Shown: positions 1 to 7,648 of the stretch, one piece after another
How the letters are laid out: the number at the start of each line of letters is the position of its first letter
How positions within the stretch are numbered: the first letter of the stretch is position 1
Source of the DNA: Flavobacteriaceae bacterium UBA7684
GTDB taxonomy: Bacteria > Bacteroidota > Bacteroidia > Flavobacteriales > Flavobacteriaceae
Direction: 5' to 3'
DNA: 25,569 nucleotides
NCBI GenBank assembly: GCA_002482885.1
Contig: DLGW01000021.1
Location: 1-25,569 of the forward strand
Position numbers and translations under genes: made by a program
Notes under the pieces: model-generated
Told to the model about the DNA's origin: nothing
Database searches by the model: none
What the model saw: the letters and a program-made list of their open reading frames with translations, nothing else

Positions 1-993
1 ATTAGTACCGAACAATCTTTTTATCCAAAATTCCAAACCGTTTCAGGAATTTCGCACATACAAGCGGTAGCGGTTAAAGCAGGAATTATTAGAACCGAAA
101 AAACATTCGAAGGCATTTTATTTAAAGGCGTTGGAAAAGACTACCAATGGAGTCAATTGGAGGAATATTTAAACCAAGGAAGATTACCTCAGGTGAACGA
201 AAACCTGACTAACGAAGTCATGCTTTCCAAATACTTAGCCCAGCGATTGGAGCTTCAATTAGGCGATACGTTCAGCACCTATTTTATGAAGGAAAACACC
301 AATCAAATGCCCAATTTAAGGGTTTTTAAATTGGTAGGAATTTACGATTCTGGCTTTCAGGAATTTGATCAAAGTTATTTAATCGGAGATATTAGACACG
401 TTCAAAAAATGAATAAATGGCAACCTACCCAAGTGGGTCATTTTGAAATCTTTTTAGAAGGTTTTTCTGCTATTGAAACCAAAGGAAAAGAAATCTATAA
501 ACAAACCCCATCCGACTTAAACACACAAACGATTCAAGAAAAATACCTCTCTATTTTTGAATGGCTTAAACTATTTGATTTTAACATCATTGTGATTTTA
601 GGCATCATGACCGCCGTCGCCACTATTAATATGGTGGTTGCCTTATTGGTTTTGATTTTAGAAAAAACCCAAATGATTGGCATTTTAAAGGCGCTCGGAT
701 ATTCCAACTTAGGCATCCGAAAAATATTTTTATACCAAGCCGTTTATTTAATTGGTAAAGGTTTATTTTGGGGTAATTTATTGGGCTTGCTGTTGCTTTT
801 TGTGCAAGGTTACTTTGGAATTATTCAATTAGACCCAGCCAGTTATTATGTTAATACCGCTCCCGTTTACATTACTTGGTGGCACATCGCTATATTAAAT
901 TTAGGAACAACTTTAATTTGTTTACTGGTTTTGCTAGTTCCTTCGTATATGATTAGTAGAATTTTGCCCGCATCGGCAATTCGGTATAATTAA
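1..993 (+). CDS. FtsX-family ABC transporter permease, 5' end missing
   Basis: The reading frame is open from the first base of the window, so the gene starts upstream; only about 330 C-terminal residues are present. The visible part has a periplasmic (MacB-PCD-like) stretch, then a C-terminal FtsX-type domain with three hydrophobic segments: one around FNIIVILGIMTAVATINMVV, a second around LFWGNLLGLLLLFV, and a third around LGTTLICLLVLLVPSYM. The 'KTQMIGILKALGYSNLGIRKIF' cytoplasmic loop and the C-terminal 'PASAIRYN' are characteristic of LolC/LolE/MacB-like permeases. It probably moves lipoproteins or another envelope substrate with an ATPase not seen here. The ATG-less internal TTG at 157 is not the real start. 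The family call is firm; the substrate is unknown. Confidence 0.85.
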   Translation: MSTEQSFYPKFQTVSGISHIQAVAVKAGIIRTEKTFEGILFKGVGKDYQWSQLEEYLNQGRLPQVNENLTNEVMLSKYLAQRLELQLGDTFSTYFMKENTNQMPNLRVFKLVGIYDSGFQEFDQSYLIGDIRHVQKMNKWQPTQVGHFEIFLEGFSAIETKGKEIYKQTPSDLNTQTIQEKYLSIFEWLKLFDFNIIVILGIMTAVATINMVVALLVLILEKTQMIGILKALGYSNLGIRKIFLYQAVYLIGKGLFWGNLLGLLLLFVQGYFGIIQLDPASYYVNTAPVYITWWHIAILNLGTTLICLLVLLVPSYMISRILPASAIRYN

Positions 994-1000
994 ACAAAAA

Positions 1001-1041
<41 letters not shown>

Positions 1042-1075
1042 AACAATTCAAAACTAAATAGGTAAAGTTTATTTT

Positions 1076-1083
1076 TATCTTTG
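1076..1083 (+). promoter_or_regulatory. Bacteroidota -7 box for ubiE
   Basis: TATCTTTG is a full match to the TAnnTTTG consensus and lies 14 bases before the ubiE ATG. A clear TTTG element at -33 is not visible. Confidence 0.55.
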
Positions 1084-1097
1084 CCAAAAATTTTACC

Positions 1098-1826
1098 ATG
1101 TCTAAAACGGTTACTCCTTATAAAGATTCTGACTTGAGCAAAAAAGTTCAGGTAGCCCAAATGTTCGATAACATTTCCAAAGAATACGATAGTTTAAACC
1201 GTGTGATTTCTTTTGGAACCGATATTGCTTGGCGAAAAAAAGTGATTCAATTAGTAGCAGAAACCCATCCTGAAAAAGTATTAGACATTGCTACAGGCAC
1301 TGGCGACTTAGCCATTATGCTGACCAAAACTTCGGCTAAAACCATTATCGGTTTAGATATTTCGGCAGGAATGTTAAGCATCGGAACCCAAAAAATCAAC
1401 AAACTAAATCTTTCTGATAAAATTGAAATGGTTTTAGGAGATTCCGAAAACATGCCATACGAAACCAATTCTTTTGATGCGGTAACGGTGGCTTTTGGAA
1501 TTAGAAATTTTGAAACCTTAGAAAAAGGTTTAGCTGAAATTTTAAGAGTATTAAAACCCAACGGAAGATTAGTTATTTTAGAAACTTCGGTGCCTGAGAA
1601 ATTTCCTTTTAAGCAATTTTACAACCTGTATACCAAACGCATCATGCCTTTAATTGGCAAAATGTTTTCTAAAGACAAAACCGCTTATGCTTATTTATCG
1701 GAATCGGCTTCGGTTTTTCCGTATGGTAAAAAACTTAAAGATATTTTAATAAAAACTGGTTTTAGTTCGGTTACCTTTGAACCGCAAACCTTTGGTGCCG
1801 CTACCATTTATACTGCCCAAAAATAA
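1098..1826 (+). CDS. ubiE/menG: Demethylmenaquinone methyltransferase
   Basis: Class I SAM-dependent methyltransferase of 242 residues, the usual length for UbiE/MenG. Motif I is VLDIATGTGD (about residues 61-70). The family signature NRVISFGTDIAWRKK lies at about 34-48, and the second signature region is around 'LRVLKPNGRLVILE'. It performs the last C-methylation of menaquinone synthesis. Bacteroidota use menaquinone, so the MenG activity is the likely one. It is followed after 4 bases by the porT-like gene, an arrangement commonly seen in Flavobacteriaceae, so the two are probably cotranscribed. The ATG at 1098 sits just downstream of a TAnnTTTG box. Confidence 0.95.
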   Translation: MSKTVTPYKDSDLSKKVQVAQMFDNISKEYDSLNRVISFGTDIAWRKKVIQLVAETHPEKVLDIATGTGDLAIMLTKTSAKTIIGLDISAGMLSIGTQKINKLNLSDKIEMVLGDSENMPYETNSFDAVTVAFGIRNFETLEKGLAEILRVLKPNGRLVILETSVPEKFPFKQFYNLYTKRIMPLIGKMFSKDKTAYAYLSESASVFPYGKKLKDILIKTGFSSVTFEPQTFGAATIYTAQK

Positions 1827-1830
1827 ATTC

Positions 1831-2526
1831 ATGAAAAAACAAATTCTACTGTTTTTGTTCGTTATTTTTTCCATTTCGGCTTATGGTCAGTTTGGAAAAA
1901 ATCCCATTATTAACCTAGAAAATATGGATGAAAAAACCATCCAATGGGGATACTACTTGGGATTTAATACTTATGATTTTAGGTTTGATTATAAAGAAAA
2001 CGTAGCCCGAGATATTAAAGTAGATCCCTCCACAGGTTTTAATGTAGGATTAATTGGAGACCTTAGATTAAATTCCTTTTTTAATTTAAGATTAGAACCC
2101 GGGTTAAGTTCCAATACTAGATTTATGTATTACCCAGAAATCAGTAATCCGGTACAATCCAAAAGAGAGGTACAGTCTACTTATATTTATATCCCGCTTT
2201 TACTTAAAATCTCTACTTTAAGAGCAGGCAATATCAGACCTTTTATTACCACAGGACTTTCTACAGCCATTAACTTATCTAGCAATCACGATTCCAGTGA
2301 AGACAACTCCAACGGAAAATTCAGAATGGTTAGAATGCCTAGTTTTTATGAATTGGGCTTTGGGATTGATTTATACTTAGAGTATTTCAAATTCACGCCT
2401 TCTATTCGGGGTATTTTTGGTATTCAAGATGAATTAATTCGAGATCAAAACCCCGATAGTCCTTGGACTGGAAACATCGAAAAAATGACCAGTCGTGGTA
2501 TTTTTATCAATTTTACTTTTCAATAG
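1831..2526 (+). CDS. porT: PorT-family outer-membrane beta-barrel protein (T9SS-associated)
   Basis: Predicted 231-residue exported protein. I place the start at the ATG at 1831, because it gives a standard signal peptide (MKKQILLFLFVIFSISAYG, then Q). An in-frame upstream start at 1777 would overlap ubiE and bury the signal. The mature part has alternating beta strands typical of a small outer-membrane barrel, with 'WGYYLGFNTYDFRFDY' near the start and a C-terminal aromatic 'GIFINFTFQ'. The pattern and the position after ubiE match PorT/SprT, needed for the type IX secretion system (gingipain secretion in Porphyromonas, gliding and secretion in Flavobacterium). A generic PorT-fold barrel of other function is the main alternative. 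Confidence 0.75.
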   Translation: MKKQILLFLFVIFSISAYGQFGKNPIINLENMDEKTIQWGYYLGFNTYDFRFDYKENVARDIKVDPSTGFNVGLIGDLRLNSFFNLRLEPGLSSNTRFMYYPEISNPVQSKREVQSTYIYIPLLLKISTLRAGNIRPFITTGLSTAINLSSNHDSSEDNSNGKFRMVRMPSFYELGFGIDLYLEYFKFTPSIRGIFGIQDELIRDQNPDSPWTGNIEKMTSRGIFINFTFQ

Positions 2527-2530
2527 TTCA

Positions 2531-2566
2531 TCCTGACGGACACAAAAAATATTTTTGAGCTGTCGG
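2531..2566. terminator. Bidirectional terminator-like hairpin between convergent genes
   Basis: CCTGAC pairs with GTCGGG (one G-T pair), with an inner stem CAAAAA/TTTTTG. It lies between the porT-like stop and the end of the convergent zeta-like gene. The A/T runs are inside the hairpin rather than after it, so efficiency is uncertain. Confidence 0.45.
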
Positions 2567-2576
2567 GTAATCTTTA

Positions 2577-3179
2577 TTATCTTCTAATCAACTCATATAA
2601 ATCCGGCAAACGGTGTTTAAAATAATCCGGAATTTCCTCGACCATAAACGTTATCTCACCTTTTTCAATTTGTAATAAATTGGTATAAATGTCATTTTGC
2701 TTGGAGTTGTCTACAAATAAGATGTTGTCAAAAAAATTAAAATTCAGATTCAAATTTTTATAACCTGATTTCCATTTTAAATCTATCGTTTTATCATCCA
2801 CAAAATGACCTTTAAATTCAGTACGCACTTGTATTCTGTGTTTAGCTATTTCTTGATTCTCTATACAAAAGAATATTAGATTTATCTCATATCCGTGTTC
2901 TCTGAATTTCTCAGCCCAATATAATGGATGTGAGTCAAAATTTGTTTCATAACAAAAATCCATTCCCTGAATCAATGCTTTGTTTATCGCGGATTCAAAA
3001 TCTTGTGTAGTTTGATTTTTTGCGAATTGGTCTCTTAGTTCGCTATCGAGCAAACTGTAGTAATACTCTAAATAGAGTCTGTCATAATCAAAAGAAACTT
3101 GCCCCTCAGGTAAAAAAGATGAAGCAAATGTAGATTTTCCTGCTCCATTGCAACCTGCTATAATGGTTAAATTAGGCAT
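2577..3179 (-). CDS. Zeta-toxin-like / COG4185-type P-loop kinase
   Basis: A 200-residue soluble protein with a P-loop at residues 9-17 (GCNGAGKST) right at the N-terminus. Other features resemble the zeta-toxin/COG4185 'predicted ABC-type ATPase' family: 'FDYDRLYLE' at about 30-38; 'CYETNFDSHPLYWAEKFREHGYEINLIFF', equivalent to the family's ETTxS...GY block; 'HRIQVRTEFKGHFVDD', equivalent to RVxxGGHxVP; and 'YKNLN'. Zeta toxins phosphorylate UDP-N-acetylglucosamine or related sugars, but many chromosomal COG4185 proteins are uncharacterised. Its start overlaps the stop of a 54-codon ORF by 8 bases, the usual layout of a toxin-antitoxin pair. Toxicity is not demonstrated here. The family call is fairly sure, the role is inference. 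Confidence 0.8.
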   Translation of the reverse strand: MPNLTIIAGCNGAGKSTFASSFLPEGQVSFDYDRLYLEYYYSLLDSELRDQFAKNQTTQDFESAINKALIQGMDFCYETNFDSHPLYWAEKFREHGYEINLIFFCIENQEIAKHRIQVRTEFKGHFVDDKTIDLKWKSGYKNLNLNFNFFDNILFVDNSKQNDIYTNLLQIEKGEITFMVEEIPDYFKHRLPDLYELIRR

Positions 3180-3336
3180 TTTTCTGTAGGCTCCTTAGAA
3201 GTTCAGGACTAAGTTTTCCTTCTTTTTTTCGGATTTGAAATAACTCTTCCTTAGGAATTACCTGACTATTCAAGATAATTCTAGCCTTACTTAACTGTTG
3301 AGTAACTTTTACTCCTGTTATTATTTTTTCCTTCAT
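3172..3336 (-). CDS. Small ORF, candidate antitoxin partner of zeta-like kinase
   Basis: This is a 54-residue basic protein, read by hand on the minus strand: ATG at 3336-3334, stop TAA at 3174-3172. It begins MKEKIITGVKVTQQLSKARI and ends SPELLRSLQKNA, with KEELFQIRKKEGK in the middle. No ribbon-helix-helix or other known DNA-binding fold is obvious. Its stop overlaps the start of the kinase gene by 8 bases, implying translational coupling. A TAnnTTTG box lies only 5 bases before the ATG, so the mRNA may have almost no leader. I do not recognise the family; antitoxin is an inference from position, size and overlap. Confidence 0.6.
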   Translation of the reverse strand: MKEKIITGVKVTQQLSKARIILNSQVIPKEELFQIRKKEGKLSPELLRSLQKNA

Positions 3337-3340
3337 AACA

Positions 3341-3348
3341 CAAAGTTA
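3341..3348 (-). promoter_or_regulatory. Possible -7 box for the small ORF/kinase pair
   Basis: Reads TAACTTTG on the minus strand, a full match to TAnnTTTG. It lies between the aspS stop and the small ORF start. No -33 element is clear. If used, transcription would start almost at the ATG. Confidence 0.4.
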
Positions 3349-3358
3349 ATGTTTTAAC

Positions 3359-5107
3359 TTATTGAATCACCGAAATATTTAATTCTTGCAATTGTTCATC
3401 GGCAATTACCGAAGGAGCGTCAATCATAACATCACGTCCAGAATTATTTTTAGGGAAGGCAATAAAATCTCGAATGGTTTCTTGTCCGCCTAAAATTGCT
3501 ACTAATCTATCTAGTCCAAAAGCCAAACCTCCGTGCGGTGGTGCGCCAAATTGAAAGGCATCCATTAAAAATCCAAACTGATTACGGGCTTCTTCCTCGG
3601 TAAATCCTAAATATTTAAACATCAATTGTTGAGTAGCTTTATCGTGAATACGAATAGAACCTCCGCCGATTTCATTTCCGTTCAATACCATATCGTAAGC
3701 ATTGGCACGAACTTTACCTGGATTGGTTGCCAGTAATTCCATATCTTCTGGTTTTGGCGAAGTAAACGGATGGTGCATGGCATGCCATCTTCCGGACTCT
3801 TCATCCAATTCTAACAATGGGAAATCTACTACCCACAACGGCGCAAATTCAGATGGATTACGTAATCCCAAACGCGTAGCCAATTCCATTCTAAGTGCAG
3901 AAAGTTGAGCACGAGTTTTATCAGCTGGACCAGAAAGCACAAAAATCATATCCCCTGCTTTTGCCCCAGTAAGGGCTGCCCATTGTTTTAAATCTTCTTG
4001 GTCGTAAAATTTATCTACGGATGATTTGTAAGTTCCGTCGGCTTCACATTTTACATAAACCATTCCTGACGCTCCTACTTGCGGGCGTTTTACCCAATCA
4101 ATTAAAGCATCTATCTCTTTTCTGGTATAGGAAGCACAACCTGGAGCAGCAATTCCTACCACCAATTCTGCGCTATTAAAAACAGGAAAATCTTTATGTT
4201 GAGCTACGGCATTTAATTCCCCAAACTTCATATCAAAACGAATGTCTGGTTTGTCATTGCCATAGGTTTTCATGGCATAATCGTAAGTGATTCTTGGAAA
4301 TTGAGACACTTCTAATCCATGAATTTTTTTCAATAAATGACGGGTTAATCCTTCAAATACATTTAAAATATCTTCTTGTTCTACAAAAGCCATTTCACAA
4401 TCAATTTGCGTAAACTCGGGTTGACGGTCGGCGCGCAAATCTTCGTCTCGGAAACATTTCACAATCTGAAAATATTTATCCATTCCCCCAACCATCAGCA
4501 ATTGTTTAAAAGTTTGTGGCGATTGTGGCAAGGCGTAAAATTGTCCTTGATTCATTCGGCTAGGCACCACAAAATCACGAGCACCTTCGGGAGTAGATTT
4601 GATTAAATAAGGCGTTTCTACTTCGCAAAAATCTAAATTGGATAAATAATTTCGAACTTCTTGCGCTACTTTATGACGGAATAACAAACTGTTTTTAACT
4701 GGATTTCTTCGGATGTCTAAGTAACGATACTTCATGCGGATATCTTCTCCTCCGTCAGTTTCATCCTCAATAGTAAAAGGAGGCGTAATTGCCGCATTTA
4801 AGACTTTTAAATCAGTCACCAATACTTCTATGGCGCCTGTAGGAATATTCAAGTTTTTAGATTCTCTTTCAATTACGGTTCCTGTTACTTGAATCACAAA
4901 CTCACGACCTAAAGTTTTAGCCAATTCTAGAACAGACTTGTCAGTTCTTTCTTCATCAAATATTAATTGAGTGATTCCGTAACGATCTCGTAAATCTACC
5001 CAAACCATAAATCCTTTATCTCTGGATTTTTGAACCCAACCCGCAAGGGTTACCGTTGTTCCTACCTCTTTTAATGTAAGTGCTCCGCAAGTATGACTTC
5101 TGTACAT
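3359..5107 (-). CDS. aspS: Aspartyl-tRNA synthetase
   Basis: Class IIb aminoacyl-tRNA synthetase of 582 residues, normal for bacterial AspRS. The N-terminal OB-fold anticodon-binding domain includes 'LAGWVQKSRDKGFMVWVDLRDRYGITQLIF'. Then come the catalytic core with 'TPEGARDFVVPSR' and 'ALPQSPQTFKQLLMVGG', motif 2 with 'CFRDEDLRADRQPEFTQID', the bacteria-specific GAD insertion (roughly 290-420) and motif 3 GLAFGLDRL at 527-535. It charges tRNA-Asp in the cytoplasm. The start MYRSHTCGAL fits the family. The gene stands alone and is divergent from the MORN-repeat gene. No anomaly was seen. Confidence 0.97.
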   Translation of the reverse strand: MYRSHTCGALTLKEVGTTVTLAGWVQKSRDKGFMVWVDLRDRYGITQLIFDEERTDKSVLELAKTLGREFVIQVTGTVIERESKNLNIPTGAIEVLVTDLKVLNAAITPPFTIEDETDGGEDIRMKYRYLDIRRNPVKNSLLFRHKVAQEVRNYLSNLDFCEVETPYLIKSTPEGARDFVVPSRMNQGQFYALPQSPQTFKQLLMVGGMDKYFQIVKCFRDEDLRADRQPEFTQIDCEMAFVEQEDILNVFEGLTRHLLKKIHGLEVSQFPRITYDYAMKTYGNDKPDIRFDMKFGELNAVAQHKDFPVFNSAELVVGIAAPGCASYTRKEIDALIDWVKRPQVGASGMVYVKCEADGTYKSSVDKFYDQEDLKQWAALTGAKAGDMIFVLSGPADKTRAQLSALRMELATRLGLRNPSEFAPLWVVDFPLLELDEESGRWHAMHHPFTSPKPEDMELLATNPGKVRANAYDMVLNGNEIGGGSIRIHDKATQQLMFKYLGFTEEEARNQFGFLMDAFQFGAPPHGGLAFGLDRLVAILGGQETIRDFIAFPKNNSGRDVMIDAPSVIADEQLQELNISVIQ

Positions 5108-5282
5108 GTTTATTTTTTTAACGGCTGTAAATTTAAACAGTAATTGCTAATTAAGGCATATATCTAAGAAATATTAGCAAGGAGAACTATTTTAGACTTC
5201 GTTAAAAGGAGTTCCAATGTTAAGTTTTTATCCAATGTTACCAAATTGTTAAGTAAATGTATTTTATATGTAAAATTATACT

Positions 5283-5290
5283 TATATTTG
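5283..5290 (+). promoter_or_regulatory. -7 box for the MORN-repeat gene
   Basis: TATATTTG matches TAnnTTTG and lies 32 bases before the ATG. No good TTG is present at the usual distance upstream. The 215-bp divergent region to aspS also holds an 8-bp inverted repeat (TTGCTAAT at 5144-5151, ATTAGCAA at 5173-5180) and two copies of TCCAATGTT at 5213 and 5232. Their meaning is unknown. Confidence 0.45.
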
Positions 5291-5322
5291 TTACATAATT
5301 ATTAACCATAATACTAAACGCC

Positions 5323-5676
5323 ATGAAAACCTTACTTGTAACCGTTGCTTTTTTGATTACTAGTGTAATAGGAGCACAAAATGGAATTGAACCTACATTC
5401 ACTGCCGACAATGGTATGGTAACGGCAACGTATTATCATGAAAATGGAAAAGTTTCCCAAGAGGGAACATATAATAAAGAAGGAAAACTTCACGGTACTT
5501 GGAATGCTTACGACACCAATGGCTATAAAGTTTCTACCGGAGAATACGAAAATGGAGTAAAAGCTGGAAAATGGTTATTCTTTAAAGAAGATGGAGTGGT
5601 AGAAGTGACCTACGAAAATAACAAAGTAGCTAACAGTACCTTTAAATCTTTTAAAGGAGTAGTTGATTCAGAATAA
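5323..5676 (+). CDS. Secreted MORN-repeat protein
   Basis: A 117-residue protein with a signal peptide (MKTLLVTVAFLITSVIGA, then Q) and about three MORN_2-type repeats. The visible units are YYHENGKVSQEGTYNKEGKLHGTW (about 37-60), the NAYDTNGYKVSTGEYENGVKAGKW block (about 61-84) and 'LFFKEDGVVEVTYENNKV'. Such proteins are often auto-named 'YwqK family antitoxin', but no toxin partner is present here and export argues against a cytoplasmic antitoxin role. Function is unknown; it probably acts in the periplasm or at the cell surface. It is a single gene with its own promoter and a strong terminator. Confidence 0.85.
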   Translation: MKTLLVTVAFLITSVIGAQNGIEPTFTADNGMVTATYYHENGKVSQEGTYNKEGKLHGTWNAYDTNGYKVSTGEYENGVKAGKWLFFKEDGVVEVTYENNKVANSTFKSFKGVVDSE

Positions 5677-5701
5677 ATTAATAAACTAACTCCATTTGAA
5701 A

Positions 5702-5731
5702 AATGCCGACCCCAAACAGGTCGGCATTTTT
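5702..5731 (+). terminator. Rho-independent terminator after the MORN-repeat gene
   Basis: AATGCCGACC (5702-5711) pairs perfectly with GGTCGGCATT (5719-5728) across a 7-base loop and is followed by a T-run. Confidence 0.9.
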
Positions 5732-5751
5732 TGTAGAAATACGTTAAAACA

Positions 5752-5780
5752 AAAAAGCCATTCGTAAGAATGGCTTTTCT
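5752..5780 (-). terminator. Terminator for tRNA-Asn, possibly bidirectional
   Basis: AAAAGCCATTC and GAATGGCTTTT form an 11-bp stem with a 4-base loop. On the minus strand it ends in a T-run just downstream of the tRNA. The mirror T-run on + means it could work both ways. Confidence 0.8.
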
Positions 5781-5785
5781 TTTTG

Positions 5786-5859
5786 CTCCCCCTCTTGGGC
5801 TCGAACCAAGGACCCTCTGATTAACAGTCAGATGCTCTAACCAACTGAGCTAAGGAGGA
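5786..5859 (-). tRNA. tRNA-Asn (anticodon GTT)
   Basis: A 74-base cloverleaf read on the minus strand. The acceptor arm is TCCTCCT paired with AGGGGGA (one T-G pair), with discriminator G73 as expected for Asn. The D arm is TAGCTCAGTTGGTTAGAGC. The anticodon stem-loop is CTGAC-TGTTAA-TCAG, giving GTT, and the T arm is CTTGG-TTCGAGC-CCAAG. CCA is not encoded (the genome reads GCA after position 72). It has its own promoter (5885-5915) and terminator. Confidence 0.97.
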
Positions 5860-5884
5860 AGGTATTGTACCTTTTTTGCGTTGG

Positions 5885-5915
5885 CAAATATAGAGTTAAA
5901 ATTATTTTATGCAAA
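5885..5915 (-). promoter_or_regulatory. Promoter of tRNA-Asn
   Basis: On the minus strand, TTTG (5912-5915) is followed after 19 bases by TATATTTG (5885-5892), an exact Bacteroidota -33/-7 promoter. The tRNA 5' end is 26 bases downstream of the -7 box. A small GGTA-TTG-TACC stem (5861-5871) lies in the leader. Confidence 0.8.
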
Positions 5916-5933
5916 CAATTTTTAAAAAAATAT

Positions 5934-7277
5934 TTACTTTAAAAAAGCTCTGTAAATATCATTTCCGTTAGCAAACACTAACAAGCTGATTAACAACACA
6001 AAACCAACCAACTGAGCATACTCCATAAATTTATCGCTAGGTTTTTTTCCTGAAATCATTTCAAATAACACAAACATTACGTGCCCACCATCTAAGGCAG
6101 GAATCGGCAATAAGTTCATAACGCCTAACATAATGGAAAGCATCGCTGTAATACTCCAAAAATATTCCCAACTCCATTGGGTAGGAAATATGTCAAAAAT
6201 GGCCTTAAAACCTCCTATGCCTTTATAAGCACCTGTATCTGGATTAAAAATAACCTGTAATTGTTTTACATATCCCGCCAATTGATCTTTACCTTTTTCA
6301 ATTCCAACAGGAATAGATTCAAACAAACCGTATTCTTCTTTATTTAACTTATAAATTCCCAATTGATTGATAGATTGATTACCCAATGCGCCAGTAATAA
6401 CCCCTATTCTACCCGCTGCATTTACTTGCAAAGTCAACGGCAACTCTTTTTGATTTCTTAAAATAACCGCTTGAACCTGCGCTCCTTTTTTAGTTTGTAA
6501 AATAGCAACTACTTCATCGTGGTACTTTACAGGAACTCCATCAACTGATAGAATCAAATCTTTGGCTTTTAGAACCGACTTATTCGGAGAATCACTAGGC
6601 ACTTCGGAAATCGCAAAAGGCATTCTTAAAGAAACCAACAACCTCATTTTTTCTTTCATCAACTGATCAATGATGTCTAAAGGCAACTGAATTTCTATCG
6701 GTTTTCCGTCACGTTCAATGATTACTTGTTTCCCGGTCATTAACTTTTCATTAATTGAAACGTCAAATTTTATAATTTTGTCTCCGTCTATGGAAATAAT
6801 TTTGTCTCCGGTCTTAATACCTGCTTTTTCAATGGCAGGATGTGTTACTAAAATTCCATCTTTTAATTCGCTATTAGGAATGTAAGACTCTCCGTAAAAA
6901 AAGGCCATTCCTATATAAATAACAAAAGCTAAAATAAAGTTTACCGTTACCCCACCCAACATGATGATTAAACGTTGCCATGCGGGTTTGCTTCTAAATT
7001 CCCACGGTTTAGGTTCTTCTAGCATTTGTTCTTTATCCATGCTTTCGTCTATCATGCCAGAAATTTTAACATAGCCACCCAAAGGCAACCAGCCAATACC
7101 GTATTCGGTTTCTCCTATCTTCTTTTTGAATAAGGAAAACTTAACATCAAAAAACAAATAGAATTTTTCAACTTTAGTTTTGAAGATTTTAGCGGGAATA
7201 AAATGTCCCAGCTCGTGCAGTATAATCAGTATAGATAAACTTAAAAAGAATTGCGTTAGTTTAATGGCAAGCTCCAT
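5934..7277 (-). CDS. rseP: RIP metalloprotease RseP (site-2 protease)
   Basis: A 447-residue intramembrane zinc protease. The HExxH site HELGH is at residues 21-25 inside the first transmembrane segment. The third zinc ligand motif is in NLLPIPALDGGH at about 388-399 (LDG at 395-397). Two PDZ-like regions lie between, with 'HPAIEKAGIKTGDKIISIDGD' and 'NKSVLKAKDLILSVDGVPV'. Further transmembrane segments lie near 105-128, 370-395 and 425-440. Family members cut anti-sigma factors and clear remnant signal peptides; the substrate here cannot be told. The length is typical. It has its own promoter and is separated from the tRNA by 74 bases. Confidence 0.95.
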   Translation of the reverse strand: MELAIKLTQFFLSLSILIILHELGHFIPAKIFKTKVEKFYLFFDVKFSLFKKKIGETEYGIGWLPLGGYVKISGMIDESMDKEQMLEEPKPWEFRSKPAWQRLIIMLGGVTVNFILAFVIYIGMAFFYGESYIPNSELKDGILVTHPAIEKAGIKTGDKIISIDGDKIIKFDVSINEKLMTGKQVIIERDGKPIEIQLPLDIIDQLMKEKMRLLVSLRMPFAISEVPSDSPNKSVLKAKDLILSVDGVPVKYHDEVVAILQTKKGAQVQAVILRNQKELPLTLQVNAAGRIGVITGALGNQSINQLGIYKLNKEEYGLFESIPVGIEKGKDQLAGYVKQLQVIFNPDTGAYKGIGGFKAIFDIFPTQWSWEYFWSITAMLSIMLGVMNLLPIPALDGGHVMFVLFEMISGKKPSDKFMEYAQLVGFVLLISLLVFANGNDIYRAFLK

Positions 7278-7301
7278 GAGTAGTTTTTAAAATAATAGGC
7301 T

Positions 7302-7332
7302 CAAATGTAAACTATACAACCCATATTACAAA
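7302..7332 (-). promoter_or_regulatory. Promoter of rseP
   Basis: On the minus strand, TTTG (7329-7332) is followed after 19 bases by TACATTTG (7302-7309), matching the Bacteroidota consensus at both elements. The rseP ATG is 24 bases downstream. Confidence 0.75.
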
Positions 7333-7588
7333 ACAACCTATTTATTTTAGTAAATTATTAACCATCCCCCCTTTTTTTGAGCCATAAGACTTATATAATC
7401 CGCAAAAAAAATTGATTGAAGCAAAAAATACAATCTGGGTCCAAAAAAATTGAAATACACTAACTTCTATTTTTATTTAATTTAAAGAATCATTATTTAT
7501 GCTTAGTATCTTAAATTCGTAATCACATAATAGTCAGTTATTTACTGCAATCACCAATAATATTCTTTAGCAACGATACAAAATCAAA
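7333..7588. other. Non-coding spacer without recognised content
   Basis: This AT-rich stretch lies upstream of the rseP promoter and downstream of the nrt operon terminator. I see no ORF of coding character, RNA gene or clear repeat in it. Confidence 0.6.
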
Positions 7589-7612
7589 AAAGCCCCGAAA
7601 AATCGAGGCTTA
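7589..7612 (-). terminator. Terminator of the nitrate-uptake operon
   Basis: On the minus strand, AAGCCTCGA pairs with TCGGGGCTT around a short T/A loop (one mismatch) and is followed by TTTTTTGATTTT. It lies about 37 bases after the ATPase stop codon. Confidence 0.8.
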
Positions 7613-7648
7613 GGGCAACTTACATTACTGAAACAAATTAAACTAAAC

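Noticed and set aside
157..159. TTG as start of the first permease
   Set aside because: The frame is open back to base 1 with protein-like sequence, so the gene is cut by the window edge and this TTG is internal.
4376..4606. Open frame opposite aspS coding for 76 residues
   Set aside because: It is fully inside the well-supported aspS gene on the other strand and has no protein character.
5144..5180. TTGCTAAT/ATTAGCAA inverted repeat as a riboswitch or T-box for aspS
   Set aside because: Only 8 bp with a 21-base spacer in AT-rich DNA; no T-box or known riboswitch core is visible.
5323..5676. MORN-repeat protein as an antitoxin (YwqK naming)
   Set aside because: It has a signal peptide and no toxin gene nearby; only the repeat class is supported.
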